Assembly: GCA_019415335.1 (NCBI GenBank)
Contig: DXKH01000141.1
Location: 15,064-79,063, forward strand
Direction: 5' to 3'
Source: Citrobacter sp.
GTDB taxonomy: Bacteria > Pseudomonadota > Gammaproteobacteria > Enterobacterales > Enterobacteriaceae
DNA: 64,000 nucleotides
The translations under genes were made by a program, and so were the position numbers. Positions 14,520 through 22,686 of the stretch are shown here, in pieces (the first letter of the stretch is position 1; each line of letters begins with the position of its first letter). The notes beneath the pieces are model-generated. The model was not told where the DNA came from, did no database searches, and worked only from the letters and a program-made list of their open reading frames with translations.

Positions 14520-14672
14520 ATGACCTTCCGTAACGTTAATTTTCAGTACGGCGACCTGATGCGCGTCCCGCGTGGTGTGCAGGCTGTTCGCAACCCTAAA
14601 ACCATCGCCAATATCTGGCGGCGTAGCTGGATGTACAGGCTGCTTACCCAGAAAGGCGATCCATGTTTATAG
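14520..14672 (+). CDS. Small basic phage protein
   Basis: This 50-residue ORF starts MTFRNVNFQYGDLMRVPRG and ends RLLTQKGDPCL, with many arginines and tryptophans. GGTGA lies five bases before the ATG. It fills a gap between the tRNA-like element and the next gene and is in the operon direction. Its place in the early operon recalls small host-inhibitor genes such as kil, but I see no sequence likeness. Confidence 0.45.
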   Translation: MTFRNVNFQYGDLMRVPRGVQAVRNPKTIANIWRRSWMYRLLTQKGDPCL

Positions 14673-14684
14673 ATGGAGAGAATT

Positions 14685-15044
14685 ATGTCCGACGCAAAAA
14701 ACGTCACACCGTTTAGCCAGCAACTCGCTTACATCAACAAAGGCACTCTGGATGCTGAACTGACAGAAGCACTGGCAGAAGTAATCAAAGCCGTGCGCGA
14801 AACGGGTAAAAAAGGCGCTGTTACGCTGACGCTAAATTGCAGCATGCTGAATACCCGTGACGAGAACACAATGAAAGTCACGCCCAAAGTAACCCGCACC
14901 ATCCCTGAACTCGACCGCGCAGATACCATTATGTTCTCAACCGCAGACGGTGATCTTCTACGTGATGACCCTGCGCAAGTTCAGATGGACTTGAAAGTTA
15001 TTGAGCCTGCCGCTCAGACCGCACCGATCAAGCTGGCCCAGTAA
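14685..15044 (+). CDS. Early phage protein found before YfdQ
   Basis: The start at 14685 (MSDAKNVTPFSQQLAYINKG) is preferred over an in-frame ATG four codons upstream. The 119-residue product has alternating β-like segments (KKGAVTLTLNCSML, MKVTPKVTRTIPELDR). Proteins of this kind precede yfdQ homologues in prophages of the CPS-53 type. The function is unknown. Confidence 0.65.
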   Translation: MSDAKNVTPFSQQLAYINKGTLDAELTEALAEVIKAVRETGKKGAVTLTLNCSMLNTRDENTMKVTPKVTRTIPELDRADTIMFSTADGDLLRDDPAQVQMDLKVIEPAAQTAPIKLAQ

Positions 15045-15086
15045 ACCCTCAGTTCCAACCGTACCAATCTGATAAGGAAATATTCA

Positions 15087-15899
15087 ATGTCTCAAATTGA
15101 AGGCTCTACCGTGCTCGATATCCGTGATCTGGTCTCTGCAACTCTGAAGACCGCAACGGATATCCCGTCTGTCGTTGTGCCAGAAGGTTTTGAAGTTAAA
15201 TCTCTTGAATCACTTCAACTGGCCCCGTCGCGTATTCGTCAGGCCGCAAACCTGATTTCTCCCGGTTCGCTGATCGCCTATATTCAGCGATTCCGTGATG
15301 AACGGACTGTGGTTTTCGCTGATAAAACAAAAACGAAAATTGTCGCCGTTCTGGACTTTCATGAAAACGCCGATAACCCAAGCTGGGCTGCGCATAAAGC
15401 TGTTTATGACTGCCCGTTCTCTGACGACTGGAAAGCCTGGTCTGCCAACGATGGCACCAAGATGGACCAGATCAACTTCGCTGAGTTTCTGGAAAATAGC
15501 ATTCAGAACATTGCGGCGGTTAGTGATTCATACCAGGGGCCATCGGGTACTGAACTTCTGGAAATGGTTCTCGCATTCCAGGAAACCCGCAAATCTGAAT
15601 TCAAATCGGTTAAACGCCTTCAGGATGGTACATGCCAGTTCCAGTTCAGCGATGAAAAATCCGGCTCAGGTAATACCAAAATGCCGGAAAAAATCAGCCT
15701 GGCAATTTCACCATTCCATAACGGTTCCCCATATCAGGTTGATGCGCGCATCCGCTACCGTCTGCGTGATGGTCAGTTGATCCTCTGGTATGAGCTGATC
15801 GAACCGAAGAAAGTTATTGAGCATGCTTTCCAGGAAATCGTTACCGATATGGAAAACCAACTCGGTAATGACCTCCCTATCTACGAAGGCTCTGTTTAA
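15087..15899 (+). CDS. yfdQ: YfdQ-family protein (DUF2303)
   Basis: This 270-residue protein resembles YfdQ of the E. coli CPS-53 prophage, with SLIAYIQRFRDERTVVFAD, AVLDFHENADNPSWAAHKAVY and the C-terminal LILWYELIEPKKVIEHAF. The DUF2303 family has no firmly established function but is common in early operons of temperate phages. The CPS-53 prophage also uses argW, so the likeness and the attachment site agree. Confidence 0.85.
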   Translation: MSQIEGSTVLDIRDLVSATLKTATDIPSVVVPEGFEVKSLESLQLAPSRIRQAANLISPGSLIAYIQRFRDERTVVFADKTKTKIVAVLDFHENADNPSWAAHKAVYDCPFSDDWKAWSANDGTKMDQINFAEFLENSIQNIAAVSDSYQGPSGTELLEMVLAFQETRKSEFKSVKRLQDGTCQFQFSDEKSGSGNTKMPEKISLAISPFHNGSPYQVDARIRYRLRDGQLILWYELIEPKKVIEHAFQEIVTDMENQLGNDLPIYEGSV

Positions 15900-15974
15900 T
15901 CCCGTCGTGTTGTTTTATGCGCCTGCCCTGCGGGCGCATAGCAAAGCACTCTCCCACCACCTGAAGGAGTAACC

Positions 15975-16784
15975 ATGCCAAGCTTAGGCCAACTCTACAA
16001 TGACAAAGACGCCGGGTTAACAACCCGCAAAACCTACAATGTCCCTCTGGATAAAATATACGCCGAGGAAGGCTACAACGTTCGTGAACTCAACCAGACG
16101 CATGTTGAAGAATTCCGCGATGCATTTATTGCCGGTGAATATATCCCGCCTCTGGCCGTAGAAGTTACCGAGCGCGGTGTAAAGGTGATCGATGGTCATC
16201 ACCGATATTATGGTGCGCTGGCTGCCATCGAAATGGGGCACGACATTGTGCGCCTGGAGTGTAAAGACTTCATCGGGAGCGAAGCGGATAAAATCGCTTT
16301 CATGGTAACCAGCTCGCAAGGGCTTGCCCTTACTCCCCTTGAGCGTGGTGCGGCATACCATCGCCTTCAAAATCAAGGATGGAGTCCTTCAGAAATAGCG
16401 GCAAAAGTTAAACGTTCTGAGTCCGATATCCTGCAGCACCTTCAACTTCACGAATGTACCCCGTATATCAAAAAGCTCGTGCGTGATGGTTCGATGAATT
16501 ATGCCATCGCAATCGGTATCTCCCGCGAGCATGGCGTGTATGCCGATCGCGAAGCTTCACGGCTGATGAAGAAAGCTGAAGCCGCAGGTAAGAAAAAAAT
16601 CACTAAAAGCATAGCCAGTCCTCAGTTTAATGCCGGGAAAGCCAGGAAGTTCCTGGAGCTTATTTCTTCATGTGCTGAGGATTCCGGCGAAGTGCTGACC
16701 ATTGAAATTCCACCAGCAATGCAGGCTGAACTAACCTCCATTCTTCGCGAATTTCGGCACGAGGCTGATGAGGTGGCTTCATGA
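15975..16784 (+). CDS. ParB/Spo0J-like nuclease-domain protein
   Basis: This 269-residue protein has the ParB N-terminal signatures VPLDKIYAEEGYNVRELN, LAVEVTERGVKVIDGHHRYYGAL and LTPLERGAAYHRLQNQGWSPSEIAAKVKRSES (HTH). In phages such proteins may bind DNA or CTP rather than segregate a replicon, and no parA is present. An AAGGAG lies just before the start. It overlaps the next small gene by an ATGA. Confidence 0.82.
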   Translation: MPSLGQLYNDKDAGLTTRKTYNVPLDKIYAEEGYNVRELNQTHVEEFRDAFIAGEYIPPLAVEVTERGVKVIDGHHRYYGALAAIEMGHDIVRLECKDFIGSEADKIAFMVTSSQGLALTPLERGAAYHRLQNQGWSPSEIAAKVKRSESDILQHLQLHECTPYIKKLVRDGSMNYAIAIGISREHGVYADREASRLMKKAEAAGKKKITKSIASPQFNAGKARKFLELISSCAEDSGEVLTIEIPPAMQAELTSILREFRHEADEVAS

Positions 16785-16906
16785 AAAAAGTTACTGAACT
16801 GGCGATGTGGACCCTGCTCTTTTCTTCTCTTTCCGGAATCGGTTTAACCGCAGGGTTCTATTGCTTCATCGCCACGGCACGACTGATAGCGAGGATTATT
16901 TCATGA
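16781..16906 (+). CDS. Small membrane protein
   Basis: This 41-residue ORF starts MKKVTELAMWTLLFSSLSG and is one long hydrophobic segment with a basic start, probably a single-pass inner-membrane protein. Its ATG overlaps the ParB-like stop (ATGA) and its stop overlaps the next start (ATGA). Double coupling makes it a likely real gene despite its size. Function unknown. Confidence 0.55.
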   Translation: MKKVTELAMWTLLFSSLSGIGLTAGFYCFIATARLIARIIS

Positions 16907-17127
16907 ATATCGAATACCAGGATAAGGGCGCGGCGGCAAACATCATCATCACCAGTACCGTTTTTGAGTTTCGTCGTCATGTTCGCGTCGTTGATACGGT
17001 TCTGATGTGTACGCCGGGGGTTATTGCAGAGCGTCGCGGCTTCTTCCTGATGAAAACTGTGATCTCAGGTCGCTCTAAAGAAATGCTTCGAGCCAATAAG
17101 ACGGCGAAGCGGGAGGCGGCACGATGA
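16903..17127 (+). CDS. Small early phage protein
   Basis: The start at 16903 (MNIEYQDKGAAANIIITS) is coupled to the preceding stop, giving 74 residues. A longer in-frame reading upstream runs through the membrane-protein gene and is not used. The C-terminus is basic (KEMLRANKTAKREAAR). No family is recognised. Confidence 0.55.
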   Translation: MNIEYQDKGAAANIIITSTVFEFRRHVRVVDTVLMCTPGVIAERRGFFLMKTVISGRSKEMLRANKTAKREAAR

Positions 17128-17393
17128 CGGTTTTTGAATACATTCAGGCTCATCCAAACACCACCAGCGGTGACATCGCCAGAGGGCTGAACAAGAAGAC
17201 ACCCGCTGTGGCAGGCGCAATATCCCAGCTTTATACGACTGGTCGCGTTGTGAAATCAGGGATGTGTAACGGTGTCCCTACTTACCGCGTTAACGACCTC
17301 CCTTATGGGTGTGGTAACGCACTGCTAATTCAATTCAATCAACTACTGATGGAGTGTCGCCGTGAAGCAGTCCGATTTGCCGCGCTGCCCTGA
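17124..17393 (+). CDS. Small winged-helix phage protein
   Basis: This 89-residue protein starts MTVFEYIQAHPNTTSGDIARGLNKKTPAVAGAISQL and continues TGRVVKSG.CNGVPTYRV. This is a clear winged HTH of the kind that recognises DNA, with wing residues after the recognition helix. It overlaps both neighbours and probably regulates an early phage function. Confidence 0.68.
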   Translation: MTVFEYIQAHPNTTSGDIARGLNKKTPAVAGAISQLYTTGRVVKSGMCNGVPTYRVNDLPYGCGNALLIQFNQLLMECRREAVRFAALP

Positions 17394-17583
17394 GTGCGGA
17401 CTGATGCCGGAATGGGGACTTAAAAAGGATTATCACGGACTTTATCGCGGAGAACTGCGTTGCCCGTACAACCATTACCGGGTCCCGCTGAATGGTCCTG
17501 TTGGTAGTGAGGATCGTGCGAAAGAGAAATTATCTTCAGCATGGATTGAGTTAACCACAAATCTTCATGAGGCCGGGAAATGA
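17362..17583 (+). CDS. Lar-like zinc-ribbon protein
   Basis: Read from GTG 17362, the 73-residue protein begins MKQSDLPRCPECGLMPEW, with a second cysteine in LRCPYNHYRV. The pattern resembles the Lar family of restriction-alleviation proteins encoded in early operons of lambdoid prophages, but the second half of the zinc motif is atypical. It overlaps the HTH gene by 32 bases. Confidence 0.5.
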   Translation: MKQSDLPRCPECGLMPEWGLKKDYHGLYRGELRCPYNHYRVPLNGPVGSEDRAKEKLSSAWIELTTNLHEAGK

Positions 17584-18071
17584 GCACAGGTATCGAACTC
17601 ATGCAGCACGCGCTGGGTATCAACGAGCGTAACAGGACGCCGTATCGCAATTATTTCCTCGCTGGCGACGGTCATACGGATAACTCGAAGTGGCAAGCGC
17701 TTGTTGCTGATGGTTGTGCCACTTCTCGGCTGGCACCTGATTTCGTTGGCGGTGGCGTTCTCTATCACGTCACAGATAAAGGCGAAGAGTTGGCGATTGC
17801 TGCGCTGCCTGAGCCAAAGAAAAAGACACGATACGAAGATTACCTGGATGCAGATAGCTGCCTGTCATTCAGTGAATGGTTGTTGGGCTACCAGCTTCCA
17901 GAAGTCGAATATAACCGACATGGTAAATGCCGGATGTACCGCTGCTCATACGACGCGGCGTATGGATATCCGCGCCGTGATGTTGAAGGCGAGTGGTGCG
18001 ACACCAAAAAATCGGCAAAGGCCAGTTACAAAGAGGCGCTGCGCAAATCAAAACAGGAGCGTGCAGCATGA
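17580..18071 (+). CDS. Phage protein of unknown function
   Basis: This 163-residue protein starts MSTGIELMQHALGINERNRTPYRNYFLAGDGH. Its first part resembles small phage proteins that begin with a winged-helix-like fold (LVADGCATSRLAP...LYHVTDKGEELA). The tail is basic. It is coupled by ATGA overlaps to both neighbours. No function is assigned. Confidence 0.6.
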   Translation: MSTGIELMQHALGINERNRTPYRNYFLAGDGHTDNSKWQALVADGCATSRLAPDFVGGGVLYHVTDKGEELAIAALPEPKKKTRYEDYLDADSCLSFSEWLLGYQLPEVEYNRHGKCRMYRCSYDAAYGYPRRDVEGEWCDTKKSAKASYKEALRKSKQERAA

Positions 18072-18721
18072 CAGTCCATACATTGAAGCAATGCCGCCCG
18101 GACCAGGAAGAAACCGAGTATTTCTGGAAGTTGTTTCATGCGGCACAACGGAATGACGCTCGCTGGCACGGTAGTGAAATCAGCACTATCGCCGATGAGC
18201 TATCCCGGACGGATTTAGATCGTAACCAAAAACTGTTTCTTCTCCGTGCCTGGCAAGTGCTGGTAGACGACAAAGGTGGATTCGGGCGCTTTATGGGTGC
18301 CTTTGATACTTACGTCTACAACATCCAGGACCCGGATGATGACTGCGTAGCCTGGAAGCCTGAACTGGCTAAGCTGCTACAGGATGGCAATCTGTTTGAT
18401 GTTGTGCTGACGGCTTATCAGGAGGCCTGCCATGAGGGGAACGTTAATTGGGAGGCTGCGGTATCTCTTTCTGAGGAAAACGTAGAGCTGAAGCGCAAAC
18501 TCTACGCAGCAGAGAAGCGCATAGCAGAACTGGAGGCAGAGAAAGAGGCGTTGCGTCCGGTTGGTGTTATGAGCGAGAGGGCATTTCACAGACTTGAGCG
18601 TAGCGAGTCTCGATTCATTGCCCTATGGCCAAGACCGGGGATTTATCTACCGCGTAAGCGCCCTGATGACGGCGTTATTGTTTACGCCAGAACAGGCGCT
18701 GGCATCGGTATGGGAGAATAA
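18068..18721 (+). CDS. Phage protein with coiled-coil segment
   Basis: The start at 18068 (MTVHTLKQCRPDQEETEYF) overlaps the previous stop by four bases. The 217-residue protein has a helical N-terminal part and a coiled coil (ENVELKRKLYAAEKRIAELE). An Ead/Ea22-like layout is possible, but no defining motif is seen. Confidence 0.55.
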   Translation: MTVHTLKQCRPDQEETEYFWKLFHAAQRNDARWHGSEISTIADELSRTDLDRNQKLFLLRAWQVLVDDKGGFGRFMGAFDTYVYNIQDPDDDCVAWKPELAKLLQDGNLFDVVLTAYQEACHEGNVNWEAAVSLSEENVELKRKLYAAEKRIAELEAEKEALRPVGVMSERAFHRLERSESRFIALWPRPGIYLPRKRPDDGVIVYARTGAGIGMGE

Positions 18722-18723
18722 AT

Positions 18724-19029
18724 ATGTGGAGTAATGAGGAAAAAATATATCTTAAACAGAACTATCACAAATTTGATATTTCGCATTTATCAACCAGACT
18801 CGGAAAAACACCTGCCGCAATAAGACAAAAGGCATATGTACTTAATTTAACGAATAAACATGAACGTCGGGGAAATGAACATCATTTAACTAAATACCCT
18901 GATGAAGACGTTAAATTAATGAAGTTGCTAAGACTGGAGGGGATGAGGGTAAAAGAGATCGCAAATAAATTTGAGGTTACTCAGAGCATGGCTACACAAT
19001 TAATTAACCTTCGCAGAGTGGCGGATTAA
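18724..19029 (+). CDS. Double-HTH DNA-binding protein
   Basis: This 101-residue protein has two helix-turn-helix-like segments: MWSNEEKIYLKQNYHKFD...LSTRLGKTPAAIRQKAYVLN (Myb/SANT or GcrA-like) and MRVKEIANKFEVTQSMATQLI. It is AT-richer than its neighbours and looks like a recent insertion in the early operon. A regulatory or homing-endonuclease-associated DNA-binding role is inferred. Confidence 0.6.
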   Translation: MWSNEEKIYLKQNYHKFDISHLSTRLGKTPAAIRQKAYVLNLTNKHERRGNEHHLTKYPDEDVKLMKLLRLEGMRVKEIANKFEVTQSMATQLINLRRVAD

Positions 19030-19032
19030 ATC

Positions 19033-19818
19033 ATGAAAACAGAACGAATTAGCAATTTATCTCTGACCACTATTACCAGATTCACTAAAGAGCAGTTACT
19101 CAAGCGTCTGGAAGAGCAGATGTCGTCAGGACGCTATGCGCTGGGCTTTGTGCAGGATAGTGAAATCCTGCGAGATATTGAAATGGATTTGCGCATTAAT
19201 GAAATCGCGCTGGCAGCGCTAACCGCCCCGCCAGCTCCGGTAGTGCCGGTAGTTGATGCCGATGATAATTTCTATTCATGGTTCGGTAGAGAATGGCATG
19301 AGAATTATCAGCACAACCAATACACGACAGCAGCGAAACAGATGCTCGGTGTTATGGCTGAATCTGCGTGGAAGGCTGGTCGCTGCGCCGCCATGCTTCA
19401 GGGGAAAGCCGAACCTATAAGCAAGCGCGAAAAGGTTCGCCGTGAGCACGCTGAATGGTCTGATGCCACGTTCGGCAATGTTGGCCCTGTTGGTCCACTT
19501 AAGCACCTATCGAAAGAGGCGTTGGAAGCCGCTGCTGACCCATCCGATCCGCTTGAGTGGGCTGATATGCAGTTTCTGCTATGGGATGCGCAGAGGCGCA
19601 TGGGGCTCTCTGACGAGTTCATCACCAGAGCGATGATTGAAAAACTGGAGATAAACAAGGCGCGCCAGTGGCCCGAACCGAAAGACGGAGAACCGCGACT
19701 GCACATCAAAGAACAGTCAGAATCGGTGCTTCCGGAAATTGAATGCGATATCTGCGGGCATGTATCTACTGACCCAGAGGGGCGGCACCACTGCTGCGAG
19801 GATAACAGCAATGATTGA
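19033..19818 (+). CDS. DUF550-domain phage protein
   Basis: This 261-residue protein has an Ead/Ea22-like N-terminus and a DUF550 domain (dATP/dGTP diphosphohydrolase-type N-terminal domain). The domain is seen as REHAEWSDATFGNVGPVGPL, LEWADMQFLLWDAQRRMG and the closing WPEPKDGEPRLHIKEQ, with E and D residues that would bind Mg. A C-terminal zinc knuckle CDICGHVSTDPEGRHHCC is added. Hydrolysis of purine deoxynucleotides is a family-based suggestion. Confidence 0.78.
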   Translation: MKTERISNLSLTTITRFTKEQLLKRLEEQMSSGRYALGFVQDSEILRDIEMDLRINEIALAALTAPPAPVVPVVDADDNFYSWFGREWHENYQHNQYTTAAKQMLGVMAESAWKAGRCAAMLQGKAEPISKREKVRREHAEWSDATFGNVGPVGPLKHLSKEALEAAADPSDPLEWADMQFLLWDAQRRMGLSDEFITRAMIEKLEINKARQWPEPKDGEPRLHIKEQSESVLPEIECDICGHVSTDPEGRHHCCEDNSND

Positions 19819-20134
19819 TAAATATCGTTTAGATGATTTACGGCTTGAATCCGGCGAAAAAGGTGAGCTCGCTCGATGGGTGATTCAGTTACAAACAGAC
19901 CTGGATAGCGAGCGTAGAAAGGTCGTCGCGCCGCCAGTGCCTATAGTGCCATCCGGCTGGGTGCTGGTGCCATTAGTGCCTACACAAGAAATGTGCGATG
20001 CGGTGCTATGGAGTGCCTGCCCTTCGCTCGATGGTGACGGAGCACGATTTATCTACAACGTTATGACTGATGTTGCACCCTATGCGCCTAGTATACTGCC
20101 ACCGCCAGCAGTACCAAAACAGGAGGCTTTATAA
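19811..20134 (+). CDS. Ead/Ea22-like small phage protein
   Basis: The start at 19811 (MIDKYRLDDLRLESGEKGE) overlaps the previous gene by eight bases and gives 107 residues. VPSGWVLVPLVPTQEMCDAV and the proline-rich tail are typical of the modular Ea22/Ead-type proteins near the int end of lambdoid prophages. The function is unknown. Confidence 0.6.
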   Translation: MIDKYRLDDLRLESGEKGELARWVIQLQTDLDSERRKVVAPPVPIVPSGWVLVPLVPTQEMCDAVLWSACPSLDGDGARFIYNVMTDVAPYAPSILPPPAVPKQEAL

Positions 20135-20135
20135 C

Positions 20136-20696
20136 GTGAATAACTTAATGATCGACCTCGAAACAATGGGTAAAAAACCAAATGCCCCAATCGTTTCAAT
20201 TGGTGCTGTTTTCTTTGATCCTCAATCTCGTGAATTGGGTCCTGAGTTCTATGCAGTTGTCAGCCTCGAAAGTGCAATGGAGTCAGGCGCAGTTCCTGAT
20301 GGCGATACTATTATTTGGTGGATGAAACAAAGTGCAGAAGCGCGGGCGGCAATTTGCATTGATGATGTAATGCCGATCGCCGATGCACTTTCTGAATTGA
20401 ACCATTTTATTCTTCAGCACGCCGACAACCCGAAATATATGAAGGTCTGGGGAAACGGTGCAACATTCGATAACGTCATTTTACGAGGTGCATATGAGCG
20501 CGCTGACCACATCTGTCCGTGGGAATTCTGGAATGATCATGACGTACGAACAATCGTAACCCTCGGTCGCGGGATAGGATTCGATCCCAAGCGAGACATG
20601 CCATTCGATGGTGACATGCATAACGCACTGGCTGATGCCCGTCACCAGGCAAAATATGTATCAGCCATCTGGCAAAAATTAATTCCTGCTGAATGA
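20136..20696 (+). CDS. 3'-5' exonuclease, DnaQ-like fold
   Basis: AGGAGG nine bases before the GTG at 20136 sets the start; an ATG four codons in is possible. The 186-residue protein has the DEDD motifs: MIDLETMG (Asp, Glu), KVWGNGATFDNVIL (Asp) and HNALADARHQAKYV (His and Asp of exo III). This is the family of prophage exonucleases related to exonuclease VIII's nuclease domain and Rv2179c-like exoribonucleases. It could act in recombination or RNA trimming. Confidence 0.8.
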   Translation: MNNLMIDLETMGKKPNAPIVSIGAVFFDPQSRELGPEFYAVVSLESAMESGAVPDGDTIIWWMKQSAEARAAICIDDVMPIADALSELNHFILQHADNPKYMKVWGNGATFDNVILRGAYERADHICPWEFWNDHDVRTIVTLGRGIGFDPKRDMPFDGDMHNALADARHQAKYVSAIWQKLIPAE

Positions 20697-20716
20697 ATTA
20701 ATAGAAGAGGTAAATT

Positions 20717-20902
20717 ATGACTACTACCGATTTTATGGAAGAGCAGGAAGTGTTTGACCTGCTCAAAAAGAAAAAAACAGCAATCTGGCGTTTACGAAAA
20801 GAACATGGATTCCCTAACCCGGTACTTACCTACCCTTCCCGATACAGCAGAAAAGCTGTAATGAAATGGATAGATGAGGGTGGCGTCAACCGAGCTGTTT
20901 GA
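20717..20902 (+). CDS. Excisionase-like AlpA/MerR-type HTH protein
   Basis: This 61-residue protein (MTTTDFMEEQEVFDLLKKKK...RYSRKAVMKWIDEG) has the winged HTH of AlpA/Xis-type proteins. It lies beside the integrase and its last 17 bases overlap the integrase 3' end on the other strand. It probably directs excision. Confidence 0.72.
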   Translation: MTTTDFMEEQEVFDLLKKKKTAIWRLRKEHGFPNPVLTYPSRYSRKAVMKWIDEGGVNRAV

Positions 20903-22055
20903 CATGCCAGAATATCTTATCAGCATACAGTTCATACGCCGCTTTCTGCTCCACCAGCCAGTCGTGTTTGTTATAAACCGCCATCACTCCCCCGAGCTCA
21001 TGCCCCAACATCTTTTCAAGGACGTGGGGCATCACCCCCTCCCCCGATAAGTTTGTCACCAGCGATCGCCTGAAGTCGTGTGTTCGCCACTCCGGAATAT
21101 CAATTTTATCCCTTAATTTTTTCATGTATAGATTGGCTGACGAGCGATCTATCGCCTTGTCCAGTTCCTGACCAGGAAAAAGAATATCCCTGCCGGAATT
21201 GAGTAACCTTTCCACGTATGGTTTCACCTGGTCGAATACAGGACGCCGGATAACGTTCCCCATCTTGGAATGCTCTCCTGGTGTGGTCCAGATGAGATCA
21301 TCCATATTAAACTCGCTGGCAGTTGCAAGCCGCAATTCAGACAAACGGGCCCCCCATAGCAACAGCAACTGGTGAAGAACTTTGTTGGAGGAAACGATCT
21401 TGCTGTTCTCCAGTGCCAGCCAGACTTTTGCAAGCTCGGTATAGGTGAGAACCCGGCTACCAACATCGGGCTTTTTCCCAATGGTTTTAACGCTGAGTTT
21501 CAATACGTCACATGACGGGATCAACTGACGACTAATGCACCAGTTCATCACGGATCGAAGCTGGAGAAGTAATACCCTGGCTTTCTTGCCGTTCTTCTTT
21601 TCCTGCTTATCGAAGAACCTGACCCAGGATGAAACGGGAATGTTGACTACCGGCGCATCCGGGAATTCTGTGTACATGGTGTTGTACACAACAGACTTGT
21701 ACAGCGTCTGAGTGTTGGGCTTGAGTGTCTCAACGTATTTGGTCCACCACTGATCCAGACACTCCTTCAACGTTAGCTCGCCATCTTCTTTGGCAAAATA
21801 ATTTTTAGGGTTCAGTCCCTTGATGTACAATTCGCGCATCTCACCGACTATCACGCGAGCCTCTTTGAGAGACATAGCAGGATATCGGCCAACAGAAAGG
21901 CGAACAGGCTTACCGTTCCATCGGTAACGATACTGAAACGTAATCGTTCCGGTTGGGGTGATACGCACACTCAGACCGTCACCATCTGTGACTTCGGGTG
22001 CGCCATTGTAAGGCTTGGCATTTATGCTGCGAAGTTTGGTATCACTGAGGGCCAC
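20886..22055 (-). CDS. Tyrosine-recombinase integrase, P4/CPS-53 type
   Basis: This 389-residue protein has a DUF4102-like N-terminus (MALSDTKLRSINAKPYNGAPEVTDG) and a C-terminal catalytic domain. The catalytic domain shows the R in LWGARLSELRLA, the H-x-x-R in THDFRRSLVT, the H in MLGHELGG and the nucleophile Y in AVYNKHDW. It should recombine attP with the 3' part of argW. It points away from the tRNA, with about 195 bp between its start and the tRNA for arm-type sites. Confidence 0.93.
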   Translation of the reverse strand: MALSDTKLRSINAKPYNGAPEVTDGDGLSVRITPTGTITFQYRYRWNGKPVRLSVGRYPAMSLKEARVIVGEMRELYIKGLNPKNYFAKEDGELTLKECLDQWWTKYVETLKPNTQTLYKSVVYNTMYTEFPDAPVVNIPVSSWVRFFDKQEKKNGKKARVLLLQLRSVMNWCISRQLIPSCDVLKLSVKTIGKKPDVGSRVLTYTELAKVWLALENSKIVSSNKVLHQLLLLWGARLSELRLATASEFNMDDLIWTTPGEHSKMGNVIRRPVFDQVKPYVERLLNSGRDILFPGQELDKAIDRSSANLYMKKLRDKIDIPEWRTHDFRRSLVTNLSGEGVMPHVLEKMLGHELGGVMAVYNKHDWLVEQKAAYELYADKIFWHVKQLG

Positions 22056-22250
22056 GGCTTAGTATCCTGTACACACTGAACTTCAGCATTCTGTACTCAA
22101 TCTGTACGCAATGGCAAGTGAACGAAGTGATTTCATAAGCGGAAACATGAGAAAGGTTACGAAATAAAAGGAATGAAATGCTTGATGGGGTGCGGACTGA
22201 TAGGATAACATTCAACACAAGAAGAACACTTAAAAATCAGTTAGTTCAAA

Positions 22251-22325
22251 GTCCCCTTAGTTAAATGGATATAACGAGCCCCTCCTAAGGGCTAGTTGCA
22301 GGTTCGATTCCTGCAGGGGACACCA
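22251..22325 (+). tRNA. argW: tRNA-Arg (anticodon CCU), prophage attachment site
   Basis: This is a full-length tRNA of 75 nt with encoded CCA, a perfect acceptor stem GTCCCCT/AGGGGAC, anticodon loop CTCCTAA (anticodon CCT), T-loop TTCGATT. It is near-identical to E. coli argW, the attachment gene of CPS-53-type prophages. The integrase lies on the 5' side, so the phage should border the 5' end. No strong stable-RNA promoter is seen in the 100 bp upstream. Confidence 0.92.
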
Positions 22326-22686
22326 TATCTACTTCTCCTGTCGTCTCGTCAACCCAACTCAATAAAATCCTAAAATAATCAATACATCACCCGCTATTCA
22401 GGCTTATCAACATCAACCTGTACCTACCCCACTCCACCGGAATCAAGTGCCACTTAGGTGCCTGGATGGGGCTTATCGTGTTCAATGGAAAGTGGGGCCC
22501 CCAAATGCCACTCAATGCACGCCAGGACAAAACGGGAAGAAGCGAGAAAAACTCTGGCCGCTGGAAGTACTATCGTTATTGCAACGGATAGAGAAACGCG
22601 GGGCATATGGACTGCCCCTCCCCCGGTAGACGATCCGGCCCTATACCTAAGCAGGCCATATGTGTTAGATATCTGACCTGATATCC
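22326..22686. other. Gap after argW with no supported gene
   Basis: These 361 bases between the tRNA and the first accessory gene hold only short overlapping reading frames without ribosome binding sites or protein-like composition. No T-run terminator follows the tRNA. It is probably decayed island DNA. Confidence 0.5.
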
